Shown here in pieces: positions 47,219 through 59,307 of a stretch of DNA of 64,000 nt; position 1 is the first letter of the stretch, and each line of letters opens with the position of its first letter. The position numbers and the translations under genes are program-made. The stretch spans positions 124,001 through 188,000 of the forward strand of contig JAIVFH010000001.1 in the NCBI GenBank assembly GCA_025765595.1, given 5' to 3'. Source of the DNA: Obelidium mucronatum (Eukaryota > Chytridiomycota > Chytridiomycetes > Chytridiales > Chytriomycetaceae). Under the pieces are notes generated by a model. The model worked only from the letters and a program-made list of their open reading frames with translations. It was not told where the DNA came from and did no database searches.

Positions 47219-48641
47219 ATGAAAGCAGATATACTTTGGGTCATCAAATTGGATGAGCTGAGGGATCAAATTCATCACCAGCTGCGCTTCCTTCGTACTA
47301 GGCGCGGCAGGACTCTTGTGATCATTGTGATTCTGCTCACTCTCTTATGGTCCTTTGTGGCGACTCGAGCCTCGGCCTTTAATCATTCCATCGCCGCAAA
47401 AAGCATGAATGAGGTGATCGAAGCAGCGGACCGCTCGCTGTCTGCGCCACTGTCACTGGCCCATGCAGATCGCGAGAACTTGTTTTCGGCGGTGGTGCCG
47501 AATGAGTCACCTACAGCTCCACAAAATCCAAAACAACCCTCCTCCTCTCAAATCCATTTCCTCACCCGAGCAAACACCACCAACTGGGAAAAACAAAAAA
47601 CCTTCACGAAAGCCACGAAATCCCAACTCTTGGAGCTACAAGAACCACACCCCTCCTACCTCCCTCAAAACTCAATCTACTCGTCAAGATTCCTTTCCTA
47701 CGACACTGGGAACCTACTCACCATCCCTCTCTCCCATTTCTCACTCTCCCAACCGCCACCCGCAATCTACAAATTCAACGAACAAAACGCCTTGACAATC
47801 GCCAAACGCGACCGCAAATACTTTTACGAATGCGGACCCGACGCCAAACAAGACTACCGCTTCATCAGCCGCGAATCCTGCGCCATCGACAACTTTGCCA
47901 CCAAACCCGCCGACTACAAACCCCCCAAAGTCGACCACGACATGACAAACCTCCGCGAAACGCTCCTCGCAACTTTACAAGCATGGAGCCATTTCGCACA
48001 CACCCATGCAATCACGTGGTGGATTTCGCATGGCGAGTTGCTGGGTTGGTATTGGAATGGGAAACTGATCCCGTGGGACCCGGATTTGGATATCCAAATG
48101 AGTACGTATGAGTTGGTGAAGCTTGTGCGGTTTAATCAGACGGTTTTGGAGGGAAGGTTTTTGGTGGATGTGAATCCGGGGCTGTTTGTGAGGAGTCCGC
48201 AGGAAAGGAATACTATTGATGCGAGGGTTGTTGATATGAGGACGGGGTTTATGATGGATATTACGGGGCTTTCGTTGTTGAATAAGGAGAAGGAGAAGGA
48301 GGATGGTGGTGGTGGTCAGTGGACGTGGTGGTGATGAGGTTGGCGATGATGGTGCTGGGAATGAGGATGGCGTTGAAGTTAGGAAGAAGGAATCTAAAAC
48401 TGTGTATTGCAAGTCACCGCATGAGTACGAGTATGATGAGTTGATGCCATTGCATGAAACAGTGTTGGATGGAATAACAGTGTGGCGTCCACGAGCCGTT
48501 ATAAACGTGCTTAAAAGCGAGTTTTCTGAAGATACATTGCGAGTGACCAAATATTGGGTCGCGGCGAGGAAGGATACTTTTGTGTTTGAAGGGGGTGAGT
48601 GGATTCTGGCAAGCAACCAAGGTGAACATGATGATCAATGA
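47219..48641 (+). CDS. LicD-family (fukutin/Mnn4-like) phosphotransferase, type II membrane protein
   Basis: ATG at 47219 to the stop at 48639-48641, 473 residues if the frame advances by one base at 48316-48317 (GG[T/C]AGT). A cytoplasmic N-terminus (residues 1-36) is followed by one TM helix (TLVIIVILLTLLWSFVA), giving a Golgi-type topology. The LicD core is plain: ITWWISHGELLGWYWNG, LIPWDPDLDIQM (catalytic Asp pair), VDMRTGFMMDITGL. After an acidic insert come KSPHEYEYDELMPLHETVLDG and VWRPRAVINVLKSEF, the family's C-terminal block. Members transfer phosphorylcholine or sugar phosphate to glycans. Without the frame move the protein would stop at 48334 and lose the second conserved block. 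It is divergent from the ankyrin gene. Confidence 0.82.
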
Positions 48642-48786
48642 GAAATTTTAAGTTAAAACCCCTCTACCCTTCGACCCTGATACTCTTTCAAAGTGATGTT
48701 AGATATAAAATAATAAATATTCTTTGTTTATATTTCTGTTTTCCGTTTTCTTTATTTTTCTTTCTTTTTTTTTATCGAAGTAACAA

Positions 48787-50531
48787 ATGAGTGCCAACAT
48801 CGAAGCAACTTCAACGTCGACACAGCAAGTGCAGATCCGATTGAGCACTCGTCAGTCAAAGTACAGAGTTGGATCTGATGAGAGCATCCTCCTGATGGTC
48901 CCAACTCATCTGAGACGGTTCAATCTGAGTGAAATCGTCAACCATCTCTTGAACGAAGGTAGCGCCCCTTTCAACCTCAAAACTCCAAAAACTTATCCTA
49001 AATGATATAATCTCAGACAAGAAATCCCCTTTTGACTTTATCATTGCTGGAAAGTTCTTGCGAACGAGTCTCGGTCAATACCTTGAAAAGAATGGGATTT
49101 CAACAGAAAACACGATCGATGTTGAATATGTCTTGTCTTCAATGCCACCGAAACCGACAAATGCAATGGATCATGAAGATTGGGTTTCTGGAATTGCTGG
49201 ACCTTCTTTAACGTAAAAAAAAATTGCCAAACAACTTCTTCAAAACTTCGAAGTTGACAGCTGGCTTTTTTCATTTATAGATCTACGATTGCCACGTCCT
49301 GTTATGATGGAAATGTGCGACTGTGGAGCATGACTGGTTCCTGCATTGCTGTCTTGAAGAAACATGAACGATCTGTTAAATCCGTTGCATGGTTATCCGG
49401 AAACGCCAGTTGAGTCCATTCTCGAGCCTTTTTCTTTGGAGTCTCGAGTGTTTAACTTAATTTCTTTTTGTTTTTAGATTCGTCACGTTTGATTTCAGGT
49501 GGGGAAGATCAAAGTATTTTTGCCTGGGATGTATGTACACGATGCTCTTTAGTCGATATGTTTCTAAAAACTTGTGTGTTTGATGTTCTTCTTAGTATGA
49601 TTCCAGGAGCAATAAGACAAAAGTTGCCTACGAATGCGTGGGACATAAAGGAAGTGTCGATGGGTTGTCGGTGAATAGCAGCAGAACTCATGTAATTTTA
49701 TTTTATTTTTATTTTGGGTATGGAACAGAGGTATTAATCCTGCTTTTTTTTTGGGAATCAAGTTTGCTAGTGCATCATTTGATGGATCAGTGAAAGTTTG
49801 GACCACATCCACATCAGATGACACTGTCACGCACGCCACCAGCAGCAGTACAACAACAAGTGCCGATGGATCTTCATCAAAAAGAAAAAGAACTGAAGAT
49901 TCCAGTGTTTTGTCGAAAGTTCCAATCGTGAGCTTGGAAGCCCATGTTGGGGCAGTTTCTTCTGTGGCATTCAACAAGGGTGAAGGCAGTAGTGTCCATA
50001 CTTTGTTTTCTGGAGGTGCGGACCATAGTGTAAGGATCTGGGACATTGAGTCTGGAAAGAACACACATTCGATGGGTTGTGAAAAAATGATTCTTGGATT
50101 GGACCATTCTGCGCATTCTGGGCTGATTGCCACCGGACATACCGATAACTTGATTCGACTATGGGATCCACGTGATCAAAGTGAGTCTAGTTTTTTATTC
50201 TTCTCCTTCTATTTTATTCTAACGAATTTGGCTTTCTATTCTTCCTTCTTCTAGAGGGTCTTGTAGTGAAAATGAAATTGACCTCTCACAAAAACTGGGT
50301 TCCGTCTGTATCATGGTCCCCGACGAGCTCAGTACACCCTCTCTTCTGGATCATACGATAGCTCTATTAAAGTTTGGGACATTCGAAGTACGACTCCATT
50401 GCACAGTTTGAGCGCCTGTCGAAGAGGGTGAAGGGCCCAAGAAAGTATTGGCAGTTGTTTGGGACGAAGGATGTTTGTTCAGTGGTGGCGAGGAAGGGAA
50501 AGTCCGGGTACATGATATGCAAATGGAGTAG
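48787..50531 (+). CDS. YTM1: Ribosome biogenesis WD-repeat protein Ytm1/WDR12
   Basis: Seven exons (48787-48958, 49017-49212, 49281-49408, 49478-49530, 49596-49691, 49763-50180, 50255-50531). The N-terminal ubiquitin-like NLE domain (QVQIRLSTRQSKYRV, LLMVPTHLRRFNLSEIVN) is followed by seven WD repeats (for example FASASFDGSVKVW, LFSGGADHSVRIWDI, IATGHTDNLIRLWDPRD, SHKNWVPSVSWSPTS, SGSYDSSIKVWDIRS). Ytm1 works with Erb1 and Nop7 in 60S ribosome assembly and is removed by Rea1/midasin through its NLE domain. The last exon needs +1 moves at 50328-50329 (AG[C/T]CAG) and 50416-50417 (GC[C/T]GTC). With both, the final repeats are gap-free and the exon length closes exactly. Without them the protein stops in mid-repeat. 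Confidence 0.88.
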
Positions 50532-50689
50532 ATTATTTTGGTTTTCAAGGCCCTCCCTTTTTTGGAAAGAAATAAGGGAAGTCGAAGGGAAAAAGTTCAT
50601 TTCACGTGCTGTTAAGCCAAGAGCAAAAATCCAAATGAACAAGTTTTTGTTTTTTTGACCTCGCTCGAACCAACCATCCCACCTGCAGC

Positions 50690-53449
50690 ATGAATCCACT
50701 TCGAAAGCTATCCATTCCGGCAAGTTCATCATCGAGCCAAACCACACCGAAAGTGGAGGCTGCTGAGGATGAAGTGTCCTTTTCAATGCGTCCTGATGAT
50801 TACGAATTGGGCAATCCAATCGGTTAGTTAGTTCTTATCGAGTGTCTAGTCAAGATGGGAGCTCGGTAAATAGGTCTGAGATGAGTGATCTGATTCTTCT
50901 TTTCAGGATACGGATCTTCAGCTATGGTCTATATCGCCAAATATCTACCACTGAACAAGATTGTTGCTGTGAAGGTCATTGACTTGGACAACTTTGAGCG
51001 GAATCAGATTGACGAACTTCGGGTGAGTTATGGCTCCCCCTTAATTAATTTAGTTATGATGATGGCATCTGGACGGTAGCATGGATGGTTGATTGCTGTT
51101 TATGGTGGCTTTTGATTGGGTTTGGTGGAATGACATCAACCCTTCAATACAACTTCCCTTCCCCGCCCGTTAAAACCAACTCTTTCCCCTGAATCTTTTG
51201 CCTAATCTCGAAATTTAGCGGGAGATTCAAATCATGTCGCTCTCACGACACCCCAACCTCCTTCCCGTTTACGGATCTTTTGTCAACGGCCCGAAACTAT
51301 TCATTGTCACTCCATTCCTCTCTGCTGGATCTCTGCTGGACATTATGAAGACTGCGTATCCACATGGCATCGATGAATCCTGCATTGCAACGATCCTTAA
51401 ACAAGCACTACAAGGCCTCGAGTACCTGCACCGAAACGGATTAATTCATCGAGACGTCAAGGCGGGAAATTTGCTGATGGATGGGGATGGTTTGGTTCAG
51501 TTGGCGGATTTTGGAGTCAGCAGTAGTTTGATGGAGACTGGTGAGCGAAAGGGAGCCATTCGGAAAACGTTTGTTGGGACTCCTTGCTGGATGGCACCTG
51601 GTATGTATAAGAGCCATGACTATTGCTTTCTTTGCGTTAAAGAACGAGTTACCCTTATGGCTGCAAACAGAGGTGATGCAACAGAGCGGGTATGACTATA
51701 AAGCAGACATTTGGAGTTTTGGAATCACCGCGATGGAACTTGCCACTGGGCATGCTCCGTTCGCGAAATATCCCCCGTTGAAAGTCATGATGATGACCCT
51801 CAACAATGAACCACCGACGCTCGATCGTGATCAAACTTACCATAAATATGGGAAAGCTTTCAAAGATTTGATTGATTCATGTTTGCAGAAAGATCCAAGT
51901 CGGAGGTGAGCGAAATTTCAGGGTTTTGAGGTGGAACTGTCCCCCTTATATTTTGTGGCACAGACCCTCTGCTGAGAAGCTCCTTCAACATGCCTTCTTC
52001 AAACTTGCGATCAAGAAAAAAGATCATCTTGCCACTGATTTGTTGACCGCCTTGCCGCCCATCACACGACGAGCGCATATCAAAAGTAGGGCCTTTTTAT
52101 GTACTCATTTTTTTGATGAGAAATATTGTTCATATTAATTTATTTTTGAACAGAAACAGAACCGCGATTTAGTGAAGATGTGAAAGGAATGTCCTGGGAC
52201 TTTTCCTCGTCCTCCTGAGACGGAAAACTCACCAGATGCATCAAAAACTCCAGCTGATATTCCCATACTATCATATGCACGGGGCGCGTTGGGAGCTGGC
52301 GGTGGAAGTGGAGAGTATAAGCCATCACCATTGGCGACCGCCTTCTGATTTAACTGGAAGATGCGACTCCTGTTGTGACTCCGCATGCATCAAATTTAAA
52401 TTCGAATCATTGCGCCGAAATCAAAAAGGGGCGCTTTAGTGTTACCGAGCAGCAAGATAATCAATCGCTGTCATCCCAGCAACAACAACAAATTGGGCTT
52501 GCCGTCGATTCCTCCAATACTTACAGCAACGTGTCTCCAGTACTTCCGCTTGAAGGTGAATGAATTCGAAGTCGCGCGATTCCCGTATTTATCTTTGGGT
52601 TTAGGGAAAGCGAGATTTTCAATTCAAGCAATACAGTCGGATTCGAGTAACTCTACTAGCCCTGTTCTATCCCTGAGAGGATCATCGCCAAGGGCAAGTC
52701 GCTTTACAGTGACTGCGAATGATGCTCCGAACCCACTTCCAGCAAATGGTAATCTTCGGATTCTATTGAGTCGTTTTTTCATTTTTGGCTGATGTTTTAT
52801 TGTAGCAGATAAACGAAGTCGATTCGAAGTCCACTCTGTCGATGATGAAAATTCGACATCATCCGCATCGCCACTTGAAATAAGTCCAAATTTATCACCG
52901 TCAGTCCCCGCTGCAAAAAATAGCCGGTTTGCAACGTCATTAATCAACGAACCTGATGAAACGGCAAATGATATCGGATCTTTTGCTTACATGGCTGCAA
53001 ATTCCGTTGTGAGTCCACCTGCATCGGCCAATGGTGAAGCCAGCACAATCACTGCAACTCCGTCTGCCCCAGCCGCCACGTTGAATCTTGGGACTGGTGC
53101 CGAATTTAACAGTATGGCCAGCAACGAAGCCGCTGTCCTTCATGAGCGGTTAGACACAATCCAGAGACAAAATAGTGAACAACAAAAGCTTTTGAATGAG
53201 TTATTGGTGATGATGGCACGAAGTGGGATGGGAGTACCGGCAGGGTCCCCAGCTATCGTTGCTGCTAGCGGAACAATTGGGACGCTGACCAATACCCCTT
53301 TGGAACAACAGGATGCGCGTGTAGAGGCTTTGTTGCGGGAAAACAAAGGACTGTTGGCAGAGAATGAAACGTTGCGGTTACGACAGGCAGAGTTGGAGCG
53401 GAAACTTGGAGAAGTGATAACTCAGTTTCAGACGAAAGGACCAGAGTGA
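50690..53449 (+). CDS. STE20-family kinase (OSR1/SPAK/Fray-like) with RFxV motifs in the tail
   Basis: Eight exons (50690-50822, 50907-51022, 51219-51600, 51671-51905, 51964-52085, 52154-52555, 52605-52748, 52806-53449). The kinase core runs to about residue 320: [71 protein letters not shown]. The WDF... tail is Ser-rich and carries repeated Arg-Phe motifs ([28 protein letters not shown]) and a C-terminal coiled coil ([20 protein letters not shown]). Exon 6 needs +1 moves at 52215-52216 (TC[C/T]GAG), 52345-52346 (TT[C/T]GAT) and about 52355-52356 (AC[T/G]GAA). It probably acts in osmotic or cell-volume and ion-transport signalling, by family. Confidence 0.88.
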
Positions 53450-53536
53450 CGATTGTTATGATTTCGTCGAATGAAGTGGATGTTATAATGGACTTTGTTT
53501 TATTATGTTTTTTGTTTCACACCAAAACAATAAATC

Positions 53537-55391
53537 ATGTCCCAACCAATCTGGTACCGCCTTGTCCGCCCTGACAACAGCCAAGCGCCAAATACAGATC
53601 CCAGTAAAGTTATTGCAATGCCTGCCTGGGACGTTGATGACTTGAAGAAGGCGGTGTTGAAGGAAAACCCAAACTCACTTCGAAACATCGATGCCTCTGA
53701 CCTTAAAGTCTACAAGAATCAAGCCTCTCTTGCTGCAAACGAATCACTGAGAGTCTCTGCAAGCGTGGATGGACTTGGTCAGTCGGACGAAGATGCAGTG
53801 GTGATTGTGGTGCCTCTTCAAGTTCCAGGTGAGAAACTACTTGCCAGTTCCTTTTCGACTGGGGCAAAAATTATGCCATTTTGCATTGGAAACTGATGTT
53901 CTGTGACTTCCTGATTTGCGTCTGTTGATAGACGGAATCTCTGAAACTCACCTCGTTTTTTACAATATAGATATCAGCATTACCGAGTATATGACGATGA
54001 AATTGCCAGCTGCTATATATCATACAACTCTTCCACGAGCATCATCAACAAGTGTCGCAAATCCAAGAAATCCTGGACATGTTTTTGAATGGCCAGACTT
54101 TGAGCCTGCTGTGTTGCAATGGGTAATATTGAAAAAGATGTAATTGTTTATTTTGACTTAAATCCAGGTGCGTGACAATGCCCATCAAGACAATGCACGG
54201 CGACTACGAAGACCCACGTTTGTGCCAATGATCATTACGCGAGAAGTTCCCGAACTGCAAGTCTTTATCAAATTCAACCTTCTTGATGTTGCTGCCGCTT
54301 GTTGCACTTCTTTCGATTTCGTCTCTTGGGGGATTATTGACAGAACTGACCCAAATGCTCGTGCAGAGCCGGATTATGCAGCACGAAAGAATGAGATACT
54401 GGCTGCCCCTGTTGAAATTAAAGGAAAATGGACTCTTCCTGGCCAATCGATCGTTGATAGTGAAAATGCCCATGTTCAGAGCGCCATAACTCAAGCGTAT
54501 ACCCAAATGCGACACAATCATCGACGTTTTGGAATTATTACAAGCTATGAATTCACTTGGTTTTTACGGAGGGATCAATGTCCCGGCGGTGAAAATTGTG
54601 AAAATGGAGCTGCGGGTCATGAGATATTGCTTATTTCACCAGGTATAGCACTAAATCAAGGCGACCAAACGCATCCGTATATCCTGCAATGTTTTGCTTA
54701 TTTCTCTTGGCTTTGTTCTCCTGTCCACATGGACTCTCCTCCACCATCAAGCCGAACGTCTCCTCGTTCCTCCAGGTCTCAACCACAAAATAGAGGCTCG
54801 CCGAGCTCCGATAATTTTAGTGCATCAGGCTCATCTCCACGTGTTCATGGAATGAGTAGAGGTCAATCATCAGGCTCCATGGAAGTCTCGGATTGTATGG
54901 TCGAACAAGATTTTGACGTTGATGATTTCTACTTTGACTCTATTCTGGGGTTTGGAAGAACAAAAGTATGCTATGATGCCGCTCTTGGACTTGCTGTCAA
55001 ATTTGCGGATATGTGGAAAAATCCTGAATTGTTGGCTGAACTGAGAAATGAAGTTGCCATGTATCGTGAGTTGTCTGTGTTGCAAGGAAGATTTATTCCC
55101 AAAGTCGAGCTGTTTGGTCATTGGGCTGGTCTATACTGCATTGGGTTCTCGCTAATAGGACGAGCTCCGGTTTATCTTGACCAGCAGCAAAAAGATATCC
55201 TTATCCGAGGTTTACATGAGATTCATGAATTGGGCATTGTTCACAATGATATCAAGAAGGATAATATTTTAGTGGATGATTCTGGACGTCCCTATCTTAT
55301 TGATTTTGGATTTGCTTCTAAAACATTTGATATTCTTTTACAAAATAAGGAGAAGTTGGAACTTTTGAAATGTCTCGAAACCTTTCAATAA
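53537..55391 (+). CDS. Crinkler-type effector, CRN header + PD-(D/E)XK nuclease + protein kinase
   Basis: Exons 53537-53828, 53932-54122 and 54168-55391 give 568 residues with exact phase. The header (MSQPIWYRLVRPDNSQ, KVYKNQASLAANESLRVSAS, DAVVIVVP) is shared with the two CRN genes at 23-26 kb. Residues about 225-300 carry a nuclease-like core: RAEPDYAARKN, then APVEIKGKW and, downstream, a Gln-containing helix (SAITQAYTQM). A Ser-rich linker follows. The kinase domain is well kept: GFGRTKVCYDA, LAVKFADMW, RNEVAMYREL, LGIVHNDIKKDNIL (HxD with Asp) and YLIDFGFA. So the nuclease and kinase parts both look potentially active. No signal peptide is evident. The gene lies 30 kb from its paralogues and on the other strand. 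Confidence 0.83.
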
Positions 55392-55580
55392 ACCGCAAGT
55401 TTGATGAACATGTGTTTAAATCTAAATTATATCAGAGGTCCCGCCTGATATTTTCTCCTTTACTGAGGTAAATCTCTGATATGCTCTTGAATCGCTTTAG
55501 TTTTGTTTCTTTTTGTTTAGTTGAACAAGTGGAAAGATAAGAGATTGCGCCTTTTCCTTTTTGGTGATTCACAATTCAAA

Positions 55581-57328
55581 ATGACAGCACCAACAGCAAC
55601 CACAGCAGCAGCAGCACCAGCAGCGCCTAAACTTAAGATTCTCCTCCTCGAAGGTGTGTCGAGACTCTGTTTGGGGTGAAAGATGCACCATCTGAACTGT
55701 TGTGGATCAGGCGTCAGCCAGACGGGAGTGTCAATCCTCAGAGACGCTGGATACGAAGTTGAATATCATCTTAAAGCCCTTCCTGAAGACCAGCTGAAAC
55801 AGAAGATCAAGGATGTGCATGCAGTTGGTCTCAGGTGCGACTGTTGGAAATTGCCAATCTTATCTCTAACAACTGCGTCTTTGGGAATCAAACAGAAGTA
55901 AAACCCAGCTCACAGCAGATGTATTGAAGGAAGCCAAGAATCTGGTGGCAATCGGCTGCTTTTGTATTGGAACTAACCAAGTGAACCTGGATTACGCTGC
56001 GACACATGGAGTTGAGTTCCATAATCAAAATCGTTTTCTCACAGCTAATCCGGCATGTTTTGTAGATGACTGTTTTCAATTCACCATTCAGTAATTCTCG
56101 TAGTGTTGGTGAGTACTTTTCGGATGGGTTGTCTCAAAGAACTAAACAAACCCAACAGCCGAGCTCGTCATTGGTGAAATGATTGCACTTGCCCGTCAAG
56201 TGACTGACAGAAACACCGAACTGCACAACGGTGTCTGGAACCGAGTGGTACGCTGGGAATTATCAAATAACTTGTGTTGAATACTCTCTGCAGGTTGGCT
56301 CGGTCACGCACGAAATCAAAGGAAAGCAGCTGGGAATTATTGGTTACGGACACATTGGAAGTCAACTTTCCGTTATTGCTGAGTCGATGGGAATGATTGT
56401 CAAGTTCTTTGACGTCAACCAACGCTTTCCTGTATGTAGTGATGCGTCCATTCTGGCCGATCCGAAGATTTCTAAATAGAGTCATATATTTTGTTTCCAG
56501 CTTGGCACTGCCGTGGCCGTCAAGTCTCTGGAAGAACTCCTGAAAACTTCAGACTTCGTTTCTCTCCACGTTCCCGAAACGGCAGAAACCAAAAACATGA
56601 TAACTTCCAAAGAAGTTTCGCAAATGAAGAAGGGTGCCTACTTCATCAACGCCAGTCGTGGTACTGTTGTTGACATCCCAGCACTTTCTCATGGACTCAA
56701 GAGTGGACACTTGGCTGGTGCCGCTGTGGTGAGCCTTTTGAAAGCAAAGCCGGTTGGGTCTAAGATTGATTTTGATGCAGGATGTTTTCCCAGTTGAACC
56801 ATTTGGAAATGGTAAGAACTTCGACAGTCCACTTATGGGTTCCCCAAATACAATTTTGAGTCCGCACATTGGTAAGATCCTCGCGATTTTATTTTCGCTT
56901 TTTCTCAGTCTGATATTAGGTGGATCAACTGAGGAAGCGCAAAGTGCTATTGGTGTTGAAGTCGCCACTGCCCTTGTCAAGTTCCTTTCCACCGGAATGA
57001 CCTTAGGCTCCGTCAATTACCCAGAGATTGATCTGCGTCCAGTTGCCGCCAAGAAATCAGTGCGTATTATTAATGTGCATCACAATGTTCCTGGAGTTTT
57101 GAAGGTTGGCTGTTTACTCTGGTTTTTGCAACTGCTAAAAACTTAATTTCACAGCAAGTAAACAAGCTTTTGTCCGACTGCAACATCGAGAAGCAAATCT
57201 GTGACAGCAAGGGAGATATCGCCTACCTTTCTGCTGATTTGGAAGTGACTGCATCAACAAATGTTGATGCCATTGTTGCCGGAATTCGTGCCATGCCCGA
57301 AAACATCATGACCCGAGTCATTTACTAA
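55581..57328 (+). CDS. SER3: D-3-phosphoglycerate dehydrogenase
   Basis: Ten exons (55581-55653, 55711-55834, 55896-56010, 56066-56108, 56159-56247, 56294-56431, 56501-56728, 56781-56871, 56920-57104, 57155-57328) close in phase to 419 residues. It oxidises 3-phosphoglycerate in the first step of serine synthesis. Marks: NSPFSNSRSVAELVIGEM, nucleotide-binding LGIIGYGHIGSQLS, HVPETAETKNMI, FINASRGTVVD (catalytic Arg region), LSPHIGGSTEEAQ (catalytic His), and a C-terminal ACT domain (RIINVHHNVPGVL). Length and layout match fungal Ser3/Ser33. It is a useful internal control: ten exons with no frame discrepancy at all. The symbol is given by family resemblance. Confidence 0.93.
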
Positions 57329-57432
57329 AGAAAGACCATGTGCTCTTTTAACCCTTTTTATAGCTTTTTATAGTTGATGCTGGTTTGATTAAATTGCCAT
57401 TTTTGAAATTTAAGTTGAAGAGGTATTTTATT

Positions 57433-59117
57433 CTAAAGCTTGAAAACAAAATCAAGTCTATCACTTCCTTGATGAGTAGTAGTCGAATTGTAGTCTTCCT
57501 TTTCAGAGTCGGATTTCGCATTCCATTCATTTGCGCGCTGCTTGTTGAGGCGGGCATACAAGAACTTTTGGTTCAAGAAGAGTAAAACAGTGGCAGCCAA
57601 AAAGCCAAGAATGATAAAGTTTCCAACGTGGTATCTTGGTGCATCAGATGGCTGGTAGATTTGGTTGGCGTAAATGCCATAAATGTTTGCGGCAGAAATA
57701 ACCAGCCCAGATGCGACAGTGCGTTTTCCGATGGGTGCTGTATTTTCGGTAAGCCAGGCAATATTCATTGGGTGTGCAAGGGGCGCAGAAGAGATGATGA
57801 GAGTGGCAAAGTAGCTGCAAGAGTTATTCAGTACACACTTAAGCTATGACTGGAAGAATTTCCACAACTTACAAAACAGCTTTAGGAGCATTATCAGGTA
57901 AGAACTCTAACATGGCAAATCCAACAATAAACCAAATGTAAGCGAAAACGCCATGGTACCCTCTTTCCCCAACTTTGTCAGAATGGGATGTCATGATTGT
58001 CATGGTAATGAAACCAAGAATATAACTTGGAGCCGTCAAAGCATTGGAAACATACACGTTGTATCCGAACGAGTTAATGATGGAGGGCAGATAAGTTCCG
58101 TAAGGCACAAAGTGAGTTAAGCCGACACAAGTGATTGCCAAGTGACCCCAAACTTTGTAGTCCTTCAAGGCAGCCACAATGTCAGACCATTGTACAGGAG
58201 TGTTGTAGTGCAGCTTCAAGAGATCGTCCCGAACTACACGGGTTACACCAATACTGGCTTGACGTTCGTCAAGCCAGCCGCCAACATTGAGACCACCTTT
58301 AGTATGGTAAGGAGAGCTTGGAAGTGCAAACCACAATAATCCAGCAGCGATAATCGTGATGATACCATCAACAATGAAGAGCCAACGCCACCCATTGAGA
58401 CCATTCACACCTTCCAATTGAAGGAGGCCAGAAGCCATGAGACCGGAAACAGCGGAAGCTACTGATTGGACACCCCAGAACCATGAAAGTCTAGTTGCGA
58501 TCTCATCTCTCTTGTAGAAGGATCCCTATAGGGTTTTAATAATTTAGACACTGCTTAACCAAAAAAAATTCAGTGACAAACCAGATACACAATCGTGGCA
58601 GGAATAACACCTCCTTCTGTGAGAGCAATCAAGAAACGGATCAAATAGAATTGAGGAGTGTCTCTGACGAATCCATGGCCAAGAGTAACAATGCCCCATG
58701 AAAGGACAAGGAAGGGAATGAAACGATGGGGGCCATACTTCTTTCCTAAAATCGACCCAAAGAAGGCCGCAAGAGAGAAAACAACGGCATACAAGGAACC
58801 AGCATTGTTGATAACAGTGTTGTTGAAACCAAGCGATCTTGGGAGTCCACCAGATATGGCATTGGAAATGTTGGTCCGATCCATGTTCAAAATAAAAGTC
58901 GAGAACAGCACCCAAGGCATTAGTCTCAACTACAATTTGAACAAAGAGCATTAGCGCATGAACAGTCACTAGTTTTTACAATTACATCAATCTGTCTTCG
59001 GACTTTTGCTTCTTCCGCTTCCGTGTAGTCCAAGCTATCGTCATACCCTTCGACACCTTCCGTGACAGGCTTGATCTCGTTCAAATCTTTGCTAGGTTTT
59101 TCATGGTCGGTGGGCAT
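57433..59117 (-). CDS. MFS transporter, allantoate permease (Dal5)-like, copy 1
   Basis: Exons 59117-58986, 58929-58582, 58525-57873 and 57814-57433 give 504 residues and 12 predicted membrane spans. Marks: an acidic N-terminus (YTEAEEAKVRRQID), NMDRTNISNA, GPHRFIPFLVLSWG, RFLIALTEGGVIPA, SWFWGVQSVAS and GWRWLFIVDG. This is the anion:cation symporter branch that imports allantoate, ureidosuccinate, nicotinate or related carboxylates in fungi. The substrate is not decidable here. It is highly similar to the adjacent copy at 59763-61381, and the same intron lies after RRQID, so it is a tandem duplicate. ATG was chosen at 59117 because the upstream frame has no ATG. Confidence 0.88.
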
Positions 59118-59191
59118 TTTGTAGCTCAAGTTACTTTTCGAAACTTTGGAAACTGAACCAAATTCGCTAGCTCCATTTTATGGATGAAGGA

Positions 59192-59307
59192 CCCGTGCAC
59201 GGGCAATGATGCTATTCTAGCGAGTAAGCCTCGCTATAATTCGTAACTGCACGAGGGTCTTGATTTCGTTACATTTCACTCAAACTTGGTAAAAAAATTT
59301 GCACGGG
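59192..59307. promoter_or_regulatory. GCACGGG motifs upstream of MFS copy 1
   Basis: The perfect palindrome CCCGTGCACGGG at 59192-59203 and another GCACGGG at 59301-59307 lie 75-190 bases upstream of the ATG at 59117. A nearby inverted repeat, tagcgag/ctcgcta (about 59218-59236), also stands out. The same heptamer occurs twice in front of the second transporter. This is a candidate binding site for a shared regulator, inferred only from recurrence. Confidence 0.45.

Noticed and set aside
28770..52370. Reassignment of UGA as a sense codon
   Set aside because: At each internal UGA the homologous protein continues only in the +1 frame, not in the same frame, and UGA is used as a normal final stop in several genes (for example 18716-18718, 42326-42328, 44241-44243).
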